DNA from: Planctomycetota bacterium
GTDB taxonomy: Bacteria; Planctomycetota; JAPUJT01
DNA length: 64,000 bases
Direction of reading: 5' to 3'
Assembly: GCA_027296055.1 (NCBI GenBank)
Contig: JAPUJT010000069.1
Coordinates: forward strand, 1 to 64,000
Every line of letters begins with the position of its first letter. Position 1 is the first letter of the stretch. The position numbers were made by a program, and so were the translations under genes. Positions 33,160 through 41,777 of the stretch are shown one piece after another. The notes beneath the pieces were generated by a model. It was not told where the DNA came from, ran no database searches, and saw only the letters and a list, made by a program, of their open reading frames with translations.

Positions 33160-34812
33160 TTACTTCGCTCGTAGGGTTTCCTTCCGACGGAGCGTCCGAT
33201 GATAGCTGATGGCGAACCGATGGGCCTCGTCTCGAATTCGAGCGAGCAGGTAGACCTCCCCGGAATCCTGAGGCAGGACGATCGGCATCGCGCGTCCCGG
33301 CTTGTAGACGCGTTCGGGTGTGGTCCTTCCTCCGCGAGTCCGGGCCTTGGCCAGGGCAACGATGTCCATCTCCTCGAGGCCCAGTTCGGTCAGCGCGGCC
33401 AGCGATGAGGAGAGTTGTCCCTTCCCGCCGTCGATCACCACGAGGTCGGGAAGCTCCCCCTGCTCGATGGCCCTCTTGTATCGGCGCGTGATCACTTCGC
33501 GGAGGCTGGCGAAGTCGTCCGGGCCCTCGACCGTCCGGATGCGAAACTTGCGATACCCCGACTTGTGCGGCTCGGCCCGCTGAAAGCTGACCATCCCTCC
33601 GACCGTATAGGCGCCCTGAATGTGCGAGATGTCGAAGCACTCGATTCTCTGAGGGATCGAGCGCAGGCCGAGTCGCTCCCGCAAGGATCGGAGAAGTTCG
33701 TCGGCCGCCTGGTCCTTCGCTTCACCCTGCTCGACGACCACCTGCGCGTTCTTCGTCGCCAGTTCCACCAGGGACCGTTTCTCTCCCCTCTGGGGGATCA
33801 GGATCCGTACCCGGTTTCCCCTCCTCTCGGTGAGGATCTCCTCCAGCATCGAACGGTCCTGGGGGGCCACCGGGCAGAGGATTTCCTTGGGGACCTCGCG
33901 CTCCGGAGTGTAGTACTGGCCGAGGAGGGAGTTCATGATTTCATTGGTCGGGAGCTGGCTCCGAAATCGAAAGTTCCGGGAGGCGTTGATCTTTCCCTCA
34001 CGGATGAAGACCGCCTGGAACAGCGTCAGATCTCCATCCCGCGCGAATCCGAACACATCTCGATCCATCAGGTCGGCGCGCGAGACCCGTTGACGCTCGA
34101 TCGTCTTGTTCAGATCGCGAATCTGATCCCGGATGCGAGCTGCCGCCTCGAAATGGAGGCCGCTCGCCTCTAGTTCCATTCTCTTCCGCAGCCGATCGAG
34201 GACGGCCGTGTTTCGCCCCCGCAGGAAGAGGATCATCTCGTCGACAATTCGATCGTACTCCTCCTCGGATTGGAGGCCGACGCAGGGGGCGCCGCACCTG
34301 TGAATCTGGTACTGGAGGCAGGGCCGGGACCGGTTGCGGAAGTTGGCGTTCGAGCAGGTTCGGAGGGGAAACGTCTTGCGGACCATCTTCAGCGTGGAGC
34401 GCACGGCGGAAGCGCTGGCATAGGGGCCGAAGTACTTCCCCCCGTCCTTCTTCACCCGGCGGACGACCACAACACGCGGAAAGGACTCGTCCTTGGTCAC
34501 CTTCAGCGAGAGATAGGTCTTGTCGTCCCGCAGGTTGATGTTGTAGCGGGGGTGATCTTTCTTGATCAGGTTGTTCTCGAGAAGGAGGGCCTCCTTCTCG
34601 TTGTCGGTGACGAAGAAGTCGAGACCGTGCGTCTTCCGCACGATGAACGGGAAGAACAGACGACCATCGTCGGAGCCCCGGAAGTAGGAGCGGACCCGCG
34701 CGCGGATGGACTTCGCCTTGCCGATATAGATCACCTTGCCCCTCTCGTCGAGGAAGCGGTAGACCCCCGGCGAGGTAGGCAGACGATCGAGCACTTGCTT
34801 TGAGATGCCCAC
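33160..34812 (-). CDS. uvrC: Excinuclease ABC subunit C, lacking the C-terminal HhH domain
   Basis: 550 aa. GTG start immediately after the uvrB TAG. The GIY-YIG nuclease is residues 10-90 ('SPGVYRF', 'VIYIGKAKS'), followed by the Cys cluster 'RTCSNANFRNRSRPC...HRCGAPC' near 150-180 (Fe-S ligands), the UVR motif near 210-240, and the RNase H-like 5' nuclease domain ('ECFDISHIQGA', 'VVIDGGKGQL', 'DEAHRFAISYH'). The protein stops right after 'RTLRRKETLRAK', where normal UvrC continues for about 60 residues with the tandem helix-hairpin-helix domain. That domain helps DNA binding and 5' incision. All visible catalytic residues are intact. Confidence 0.93.
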   Translation of the reverse strand: MGISKQVLDRLPTSPGVYRFLDERGKVIYIGKAKSIRARVRSYFRGSDDGRLFFPFIVRKTHGLDFFVTDNEKEALLLENNLIKKDHPRYNINLRDDKTYLSLKVTKDESFPRVVVVRRVKKDGGKYFGPYASASAVRSTLKMVRKTFPLRTCSNANFRNRSRPCLQYQIHRCGAPCVGLQSEEEYDRIVDEMILFLRGRNTAVLDRLRKRMELEASGLHFEAAARIRDQIRDLNKTIERQRVSRADLMDRDVFGFARDGDLTLFQAVFIREGKINASRNFRFRSQLPTNEIMNSLLGQYYTPEREVPKEILCPVAPQDRSMLEEILTERRGNRVRILIPQRGEKRSLVELATKNAQVVVEQGEAKDQAADELLRSLRERLGLRSIPQRIECFDISHIQGAYTVGGMVSFQRAEPHKSGYRKFRIRTVEGPDDFASLREVITRRYKRAIEQGELPDLVVIDGGKGQLSSSLAALTELGLEEMDIVALAKARTRGGRTTPERVYKPGRAMPIVLPQDSGEVYLLARIRDEAHRFAISYHRTLRRKETLRAK

Positions 34813-36819
34813 CTATCGATGACCCAGTTCGAGGCGTTCGAGGGCACGGATCTCGTCCCGGTACTCGGCCGCCTTCTCGTATTTCATCTCCTTGGCCGCC
34901 TCGTTCATCATGCGGGTCCGCTCCACGATCGCCGCGGGGATGTCTCGGACCTTGCGGATACTGTCCTTGACGGTGTCATCGAGCTCGATCGTCGTGTAGT
35001 CCGAGTCGTAGATCGCGCCGAGAGAATCTCCGATCCCCTTCTGGATCGACCGAGGCGTGATGTTGTTCTTCCGGTTGTACGCCTCCTGAAGCTTCCGTCG
35101 CCGGTCCGTCTCGCTGATGGCGGCCTCCATCGAAGCCGTCATCCTGTCCGCGTACAGGATCACTCTTCCACGAAGGTTCCGGGAGGCTCGGCCGCAGGTC
35201 TGGATCAAAGAGCGCTCGCTTCTCAGGAACCCCTCCTTGTCGGCATCCAGGATCGCGACGAGCGAGACCTCGGGCATGTCGAGTCCCTCCCTGAGGAGGT
35301 TGATTCCCACCAGGACGTCGAAGACCCCCGACCTCAGCTCCCGCAGTATCTCGGTCCGCTCGATCGTGTCGATGTCGGAGTGGAGGTACTTCACCCGTAC
35401 GTCCTCTTCCAGGTAATGGTCCGTCAGGTCCTCCGCCATTCGCTTGGTCAGTGTCGTGACAAGGACCCGATCTCCCATCTTCACCGTCTTCCGGATCTCT
35501 CCCAGGAGGTCCTTGACCTGATTCTGGGCAGGACGCACGTCGATCTCGGGGTCCAGCAACCCGGTCGGCCTGACGATCTGCTCCACCCTCGCTCCGCCGC
35601 TCTTGTCGAGCTCGTACTGCGCCGGCGTCGCGCTCACGTAGATCATTTGCCGCCCGGCCCGATGGGCGGACTCCTGGAACTCGTCGAAGCGGAGGGGACG
35701 ATTGTCCAGAGCGGAAGGGAGGCGGAACCCGAACTTGACCAGCGTCTCCTTCCTGGAACGATCCCCTTTGTACATCGCGCCTATCTGGGGCACCGTGGCG
35801 TGACTCTCGTCGATGAGTATCAGGGACTTCTCGGGAAAATAGTCGAGGAGCGTGGGGGGAGGCTCTCCCTCCACGCGACCCGTGAGATGGCGGGAGTAGT
35901 TCTCGATCCCCGGACAGACCCCGACTTCACGGAGGAGTTCCAGGTCGTAGTTCGTCCGCTGCTCGAGTCTCTGTGCCTCGACCAGGCTTCCACTCGCCCG
36001 GAGCTTCCTGAGGTGCTCCACCTTCTCCGCCTCGATCGTCTCGACGGCCCTCGCCACGGCGTCCTCGGGGGCCACGTAGTGGGTCTTGGGGTAGATCGAG
36101 ACCTCGTCCCGGCTGGTAAGGACCTCCCCGGTCAGGGGATCGAATTCGGTGATCGACTCCACCTCATCCCCGAACAGCTCGACGCGGATCGCCTGTGACT
36201 CCTGGTCGGCAGGGTGAACGTCGATCACATCGCCCCGCACGCGGAAATCTCCACGGCCGAAACCTATCTCGTTGCGACGGTACTGGATCGCGGTGAGCTG
36301 CCTCAGGATCTCCTCCCGTTCGATCGTCTGCCCCTTGGCGAGCCGAGCGACCATCCCGTGGTACGACTCCGGAGATCCAAGGCCGTAGATACAGGAAACG
36401 CTTGCGACGATGATCACGTCCCTCCGCTCCAGCAGGCTCTTCGTCGCGCTCAGTCGCATCCGATCGATACGGTCGTTCCGCATGGCGTCCTTTTCGATGA
36501 ACGTATCGGTCTTCGGGATGTAGGCCTCCGGCTGGTAGTAGTCGTAGTAGGAGACAAAGTACTCCACCGCGTTCTTCGGGAAGAGGCCCCGGAACTCACC
36601 GAACAGCTGGGCGGCGAGAGTCTTGTTGTGTGCGATCACGAGCGCCGGTCGGTTCAGCGCCTCGATGACCTTGGCCATCGTGAAGGTCTTGCCCGAACCG
36701 GTGACGCCGAGGAGGACCTGATGGCTCTTCCCGTCCCGTAGCCCGTCGGTAAGGGCGCGAATCGCCCCCGGCTGATCTCCTGCGGGTTGAAATGGCGTAC
36801 GGATCTCGAACTTTCGCAT
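34813..36819 (-). CDS. uvrB: Excinuclease ABC subunit B
   Basis: 668 aa, full length. Walker A GVTGSGKT (38-45), the beta-hairpin region '[12 protein letters not shown]' near 95, 'DESHAT' in the helicase core and a C-terminal UVR domain ('[21 protein letters not shown]') that contacts UvrC are all present. It is the damage-verification subunit of nucleotide excision repair. It is the first gene of a tight operon with uvrC (no gap). No LexA box is recognised before it. uvrA is not in the window. Confidence 0.97.
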   Translation of the reverse strand: MRKFEIRTPFQPAGDQPGAIRALTDGLRDGKSHQVLLGVTGSGKTFTMAKVIEALNRPALVIAHNKTLAAQLFGEFRGLFPKNAVEYFVSYYDYYQPEAYIPKTDTFIEKDAMRNDRIDRMRLSATKSLLERRDVIIVASVSCIYGLGSPESYHGMVARLAKGQTIEREEILRQLTAIQYRRNEIGFGRGDFRVRGDVIDVHPADQESQAIRVELFGDEVESITEFDPLTGEVLTSRDEVSIYPKTHYVAPEDAVARAVETIEAEKVEHLRKLRASGSLVEAQRLEQRTNYDLELLREVGVCPGIENYSRHLTGRVEGEPPPTLLDYFPEKSLILIDESHATVPQIGAMYKGDRSRKETLVKFGFRLPSALDNRPLRFDEFQESAHRAGRQMIYVSATPAQYELDKSGGARVEQIVRPTGLLDPEIDVRPAQNQVKDLLGEIRKTVKMGDRVLVTTLTKRMAEDLTDHYLEEDVRVKYLHSDIDTIERTEILRELRSGVFDVLVGINLLREGLDMPEVSLVAILDADKEGFLRSERSLIQTCGRASRNLRGRVILYADRMTASMEAAISETDRRRKLQEAYNRKNNITPRSIQKGIGDSLGAIYDSDYTTIELDDTVKDSIRKVRDIPAAIVERTRMMNEAAKEMKYEKAAEYRDEIRALERLELGHR

Positions 36820-36850
36820 CAGAGGCTATTATACGGCCCGCTCGGGATGC

Positions 36851-38626
36851 TCATCGACCGGGAAGAGATTTTCGAGCCAGGGCTTTCTGGTAGGCAAACA
36901 GGATGTCCTGCTGGTTGAGGATGCCGACGAGCCGGCGCGGGTCTGCCGCGTCCACGACGGGCAGGGTCTCGATGTGCCGGTTACCGATCACGTGAAGGGC
37001 ATGCGAGAGATCGTCCTCAGGATGAACGGTGATCACTGTCCTCGTCGCTACCTCCCCCACCAGCACGAGGTTCTGAAGGGCCTCATCCCGGAGGGCCTCT
37101 GCGTAGTCATGGTAGGAGACGATCCCGCTGAGACGACCCTTCGAATCGACGACCGGGTAGGTAAGGTGCCGCGACTCCTCGAAATGGTCCAGGACCTCGT
37201 GGATAGGAATGTTCTCTCCCAGGGTCTGCACGTCTTTCTCCATCACATCTTCGACCCGGATCGAACGGAGGAGGTCCACGTCGCGTCCCGCCCGGATGTT
37301 TAGCCCTCGCCGGACCAGCTTCAGTGTGTAGATCGATTCCTTCAGGATGTGGTTGGACAGAAGCGTGCTGATCACACAGGCCAGCATCAGCGGGAGGATG
37401 ATCCGGTAGTCCCCCGTCATCTCGAACAGGATGATGATCGCGCTGATCGGGGCATGCGTCGTCCCGGCGACGACCGCTCCCATCCCGACGAGGGTGTAGG
37501 CGCCCGGAGATGCCACCATTCCCTCGAGCCCCGGTATCCGGCCCACCAGGATGCCGAAGGCCCCACCTCCCATCGCTCCGATGAAGAGGGATGGAGCGAA
37601 CACGCCTCCGGAGCCCCCGCTTCCAAGCGTGACCGATGTGGCGAGCGTCTTCATCACCACGAGTATGAGGAGCAACCCCAGCCCCGTCTGCTCGTTCAAG
37701 GCCAGTGTGATCGCCTCATAGCCGTTGCCGAAAACCTGCGGAAACCAGATCCCTATCACACCCAGGATCAACCCACCAACCGAGGCCATCAGATACGGGG
37801 GGATTTTCTTACGTCGCTCGAAGAAGTCCTCGCCCCTGTACAGAATCCACGAGAAGCCCGTGGCGAGCAGGGCCGCCACGATCCCGAGGACGGCGTAGAG
37901 AGGGATCTCGATCGGGTGTATCAGGTCGTACGCCGGCAGAGATGGGAAGGCGGGGGTGTTCTCCAGCATGTGCCTCGATACCGCCGTGGCGATCACCGAA
38001 GAGATCACGATCGGACTGAATGTGATGAAGCCGAATTCTCCGACGATCACCTCGATGGCGAACATGGCCCCGGCGATCGGCGCGTTGAAGGTCGCTGCGA
38101 TCCCCGCCGCGGCCCCGCAGCCGACGAGCGTCTTCAGCCGGGACTCGGAGACCCGGAGGAGCTGGCCCGCTGCTGAGCCGATGGCGGAGCCGATCTGAAC
38201 GATCGGGCCCTCCCGCCCCACCGATCCTCCTGAGCCGATACAGATGGATGAGGCCAGCGCCTTGATCACCGCCACGCGCTTCCGGATGCGTCCCCCCCGG
38301 AGGGCGACGGCCTCCATCACCTCCGGGACGCCGTGGCCTCTAGCCTCGCGCGCGAAGAAGTAGACGATGGGTCCCACGAGGAGACCGCCGGCGGCGGGAA
38401 TGAGGATGAGCTTCCACCAGGCAAGAGCTTGTGCCCGGGCGAGAAGGTCTGCTCCATCACCGAAGAAGACGCTCTGAAACCACGCGATGAGGTACCGGAA
38501 TCCGACCGCCCCCAGCCCACCGAGAAGACCGATCACTACGGCCATAACGATGCCTGCCATCTGGGGATGGCTTTCGAAGAGTCGGAGGGCTCTCCTGGGT
38601 TGTTCGGCAGGTGTTTCTTGGCTCAC
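36851..38626 (-). CDS. CLC-family chloride/proton antiporter with CBS pair
   Basis: 591 aa, GTG start at 38626. The membrane domain (about 20-440) has GSGGSVGREGP (131-141) with the gating glutamate E139 retained, typical of CLC transporters rather than channels, and 'GSGGSGGVFAPSLFIG' as the second Cl-binding loop. Two CBS domains (about 455-580, 'MEKDVQTLGENIPIHEVL' and 'HPEDDLSHALHVI') suggest regulation by adenine nucleotides. It would exchange Cl- or another anion for H+ at the inner membrane. It follows truD on the same strand by 82 bases. Confidence 0.93.
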   Translation of the reverse strand: MSQETPAEQPRRALRLFESHPQMAGIVMAVVIGLLGGLGAVGFRYLIAWFQSVFFGDGADLLARAQALAWWKLILIPAAGGLLVGPIVYFFAREARGHGVPEVMEAVALRGGRIRKRVAVIKALASSICIGSGGSVGREGPIVQIGSAIGSAAGQLLRVSESRLKTLVGCGAAAGIAATFNAPIAGAMFAIEVIVGEFGFITFSPIVISSVIATAVSRHMLENTPAFPSLPAYDLIHPIEIPLYAVLGIVAALLATGFSWILYRGEDFFERRKKIPPYLMASVGGLILGVIGIWFPQVFGNGYEAITLALNEQTGLGLLLILVVMKTLATSVTLGSGGSGGVFAPSLFIGAMGGGAFGILVGRIPGLEGMVASPGAYTLVGMGAVVAGTTHAPISAIIILFEMTGDYRIILPLMLACVISTLLSNHILKESIYTLKLVRRGLNIRAGRDVDLLRSIRVEDVMEKDVQTLGENIPIHEVLDHFEESRHLTYPVVDSKGRLSGIVSYHDYAEALRDEALQNLVLVGEVATRTVITVHPEDDLSHALHVIGNRHIETLPVVDAADPRRLVGILNQQDILFAYQKALARKSLPGR

Positions 38627-38708
38627 TGTCTGGTGGAGTAATAGAGGTTTCGAATGGGAAGAAAGAAATCATAGGGACGATTCCATGAGATGTCCAGCGT
38701 GGATCCTC

Positions 38709-39869
38709 TCACCCGGCCGGGAGGCCGAGGGCTTCCAGCAGGCTGGTCGCGTAGGAGCCTTTGGGGAGGCGGAACCGGAGGTGCCACTCCCCCCCCTCTT
38801 CGAACAGGGCCGCCTCCTCCACCGGCGCCCGGAGCGATCGCCGGGATCCCTTCTGGGAGAGTCCCCCTCCGATTCGAAAGCCCTCCGCCTCCAGATGCTC
38901 GTCGGAGAGGACCTGCTCCTCCATCTCCCGCGCCTTTCCTTCCGGCCATTTCATCTTGTACCCGTAGATCGGCCCGGAGATGCTGATCTCGAACGATTCG
39001 ATGCGGGGGCGCTCGGCGCCCGGATCCTGGATGACGAAGCAGGCGCCGTTCCTGTGGAGGTAGGCCAGGTCTCCCTCGAGGGGATCGTTGACCTGTGGGA
39101 GCCGCAGCTCGAGGAGGCGGTTGAAGAGTAGGCTTTGTAGCGCGGATAAATAGAACTGCCGAAATCTTCGGGGGATCGCCCGTACCGCGATCTGCGGATC
39201 CGCGCCCCGGGCCAGGGCCTTCGAAGCGGCCCTCTCCGGGACGAGCGAGGGAGGAAAGGCTGTATGGGCCCTGCCGTAGTCACCTCCTCGCGCGGCCTCT
39301 CTCGCATCCGCCGTTCGCGGTGAATCGGCATCCGTGCCCTCCCCGAGAAGGATCGCCACGAACCGGTCCCAATCCGCCTGGAGGATCGCCTTGCCGAGGA
39401 TGGGGTTGGCCCCCCCCTGGCCGAAGCGTTGCACGCCGTAGGTGTTGGGCAGTCCGTCACGCTGTAGCTGTTCCAGGCGCTCAGTGAGCTCCTTTCGCTC
39501 CAGGTCTGTTCGCTTGCCGATCCGGATGCGGAAACGGTTTCCTGCGAGGTGGCCCACCCGGACCTTGTTCGAGTGCATATCGGCGCGGAGGACCTTCAGG
39601 CCTGAAACGTCCAAAGAGAGGGCAACGGCGGGAGTCAGGTCCTTCAGGGAGATGGCCTGACGGGATGTCGACGCGGCGTCTTTCAGGCCGGCGTATCCGA
39701 AGTCGGCGTCACGCCGCCCGAGGGCGCGGGCCAGGCGGCGGATTGCCTCCGGAGTGGAGATCCCCGACTTCTCGATCCAGAAGAGACAGTGGTCTCCCGA
39801 TCCCGAGGGTTCGTAGAGGGGTACCTCCTCGACGAAGAAGTCAGATGGGTTGCGAAGACTTGAGTTCAA
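38709..39869 (-). CDS. truD: tRNA pseudouridine(13) synthase TruD
   Basis: 386 aa. GYAGLKDAAS (59-67) carries the catalytic aspartate D64 in the TruD signature; 'NRFRIRIGKR' and 'LPNTYGVQRFGQGGAN' are the other conserved segments. It isomerises U13 of tRNA-Glu. The start must be the TTG at 39869: an in-frame stop lies six codons upstream and the first conserved residues follow directly. The gene follows the small lipoprotein gene by 12 bases and may share its transcript with mrfA-mrfB. Confidence 0.93.
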   Translation of the reverse strand: MNSSLRNPSDFFVEEVPLYEPSGSGDHCLFWIEKSGISTPEAIRRLARALGRRDADFGYAGLKDAASTSRQAISLKDLTPAVALSLDVSGLKVLRADMHSNKVRVGHLAGNRFRIRIGKRTDLERKELTERLEQLQRDGLPNTYGVQRFGQGGANPILGKAILQADWDRFVAILLGEGTDADSPRTADAREAARGGDYGRAHTAFPPSLVPERAASKALARGADPQIAVRAIPRRFRQFYLSALQSLLFNRLLELRLPQVNDPLEGDLAYLHRNGACFVIQDPGAERPRIESFEISISGPIYGYKMKWPEGKAREMEEQVLSDEHLEAEGFRIGGGLSQKGSRRSLRAPVEEAALFEEGGEWHLRFRLPKGSYATSLLEALGLPAG

Positions 39870-39881
39870 CTTCGTCGCAGG

Positions 39882-40472
39882 TCACTCGTTCTTCGGAGAA
39901 GGTGAAGGTCTGTTCCTCGGATCTTCCAGCGTCCCGCCGAGGTACGGGGGCAGTAGATCGGGGTCGGGTTCGAGCCATCTGCAACCGAACCGGTCGTCGA
40001 TCGTGACCTCTTCCTGACCGCCCTGCATGATGCCCGAGGCCAGGATCGCGATGTCTATGAGGACCACGCACCCTTTCTTGTTCATCGAGAGAATGGTTAC
40101 GATCCCTGTGGCTTCGGTCCCGATGATCCCGTCCCTGGGCGGGTTGCCATCCAGATCACTGAAGCGGACGGTGACGCGGGGCGAATCGACCTCTATCGGA
40201 ACTCCCACCGTGTACCCCCCGGCGATCTCGATTCCGAATTTGACGGTGTTCATGGCGCCTACGGTATATCCGGGAACCTGATCTCGGAAGATGAGCATCA
40301 GGGATTCTCCCTTCTCCACCTTCTCGAGGTCGTGGAAGTCGTCAATGGCGTTCGTGACGTTTCGACTGAATCTCACGTGTTCGACGACATACCGATGGCT
40401 GAACTCGTAGGCGCAGCCGGACGTCAGAGACCAGACGAATATCGGCAAGGCCCATCCCAGTATAGTTTTCAC
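39882..40472 (-). CDS. Small lipoprotein of unknown function
   Basis: 196 aa from the GTG at 40472, which overlaps the preceding stop (GTGA) and has GGAGATCGAG upstream; the frame opens further upstream but that part lies in mrfB. The signal sequence ends in 'SLTSGC', a lipobox with Cys near residue 18. The mature part has two or three beta-rich segments ('GYTVGAMNTVKFGIEIAGGY') and an acidic, proline-rich tail. No family is recognised. Translational coupling to mrfB may be coincidental to gene packing. Confidence 0.7.
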   Translation of the reverse strand: MKTILGWALPIFVWSLTSGCAYEFSHRYVVEHVRFSRNVTNAIDDFHDLEKVEKGESLMLIFRDQVPGYTVGAMNTVKFGIEIAGGYTVGVPIEVDSPRVTVRFSDLDGNPPRDGIIGTEATGIVTILSMNKKGCVVLIDIAILASGIMQGGQEEVTIDDRFGCRWLEPDPDLLPPYLGGTLEDPRNRPSPSPKNE

Positions 40473-41777
40473 CTCGATCTCCCCCTGGCCGGCCCCTGGC
40501 GCAGCGCTGCTCTCTTGTTGCGAATCCGGGCCAGCCTTTTTTCCCAGTCCCTCAGCGCTCGACTCCCCCACGCTGCACCGTTCTGCATGAACCGCAGGGC
40601 TTCCCGGGCGATCTGCTCCGCCCGCTTCAAATTGCCGAATCGATGTTCGAGGACAATGGCGAGTCGCCTCGCCGACCTTACGTCACCTTCCTTCCAGAGC
40701 TCATCCCATATCTCGCTCGCCCGGCTGAAGTCCCCGCACCGGCGATACAGCGCCGCTGCGCGTCTGCGATGGCCCCTCGTCGACAGCCCTGAAGGAAGCT
40801 GTCTCAGGGCGGAACCGTAAAGGGCAAGGGCGTCCGAGACCTTTCCCGCGTCCTCGAGTCCCATCGCCAGGGCCGCCTCTTCGAAGGGGCCGGACGGCGA
40901 GTGTGAAACCCGATCCGCGCGGATCAGCAGGACGGCCAGGGAGAGGATGTCTTCCAGATTATGACGGAAGACGTCCCGGATCGGCCCCTCTTCCCCCCGG
41001 AGATAAGCGGCATACGCGGCCGGACACAGGGCACCGGGCATGTCGTCCTCTCGGACATGTCCCAGGAGCCCTACCTCCAGGTCGACGAGGGCGAGAGACT
41101 CGAACTCGCCCCGCCACACCCTCCTGGCGAGCGAGAAGAGGTCCAGATGATACCCATCCGGCACCGATCGATTCAACCTCTGGAACTGGATTCGATCGAG
41201 GATGCGCGGCCGGTCGAACCGCCTCCCGTTGTACGTTACGATCCCGCCGAAGGCCTGCCAGCGGTCCAGGATCGCCTCCAGGAAGGCCGGCTCGTTTGCC
41301 GGATCCTTGAGGAAGTGCTGCTCGACGACGAACCGGTTCCCTCGAATATATCCAAGCCCCACCAGGAAGACGAGGAGACCCGCGCCCGTCATGAGACCTG
41401 TGGTCTCGATATCGAGGAAGAGCGTCTCCCGCAGGGCGCATCGGCTGGACGGCCGGGTCCCGGGCGAGGAGGGAAAGCCCGCCGGATTGAACCCATCGGA
41501 GATCTCCAAGAGGCACTCGGCCGTGCCGCCGGGAGAGGGGAAACGAGACCTGTCGGACGTAAGCGACCCCTCGGCTTGTTTCGCGCTCCTCGAGGGCGGG
41601 GAGCTTCCCGTTGCCGCCCGCACCCGACGGGCTGATCCCGGCCGTGTCGGAACCGTGACGGGCCCGGGATGGAGCGTCCCCCTCGAGCATTTCTCCGGGG
41701 TGTTCCTGCGCGGCCCTTCTCGGCCAGAAGCGTCCGCCGGACCCGTCGAGATGGCGTAGCCGGTTGCCCAGAGCCAT
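40469..41777 (-). CDS. MrfB/YprB-like RNase H-fold exonuclease, frameshifted
   Basis: The C-terminal frame (from about 41435) gives 'ETLFLDIETTGL', 'VTYNGRRFDRPRI' and a C-terminal helical/TPR-like region: an RNase H-like DEDD exonuclease of the YprB (MrfB) family. Its natural N-terminus lies in another frame. An ATG at 41777 overlaps the mrfA stop (TGATG), and that frame reads 'GVAYVRQVSFPLSRRHGRVPLGD...LSLLARDPAVQPM', the usual lead-in of this family, and then must jump to the second frame around 41430-41445. The total, 1309 nt, is one base over a multiple of three. Either the gene carries a one-base insertion or the sequence has an error. A GTG at 41623 opens a truncated alternative. Confidence 0.75.
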
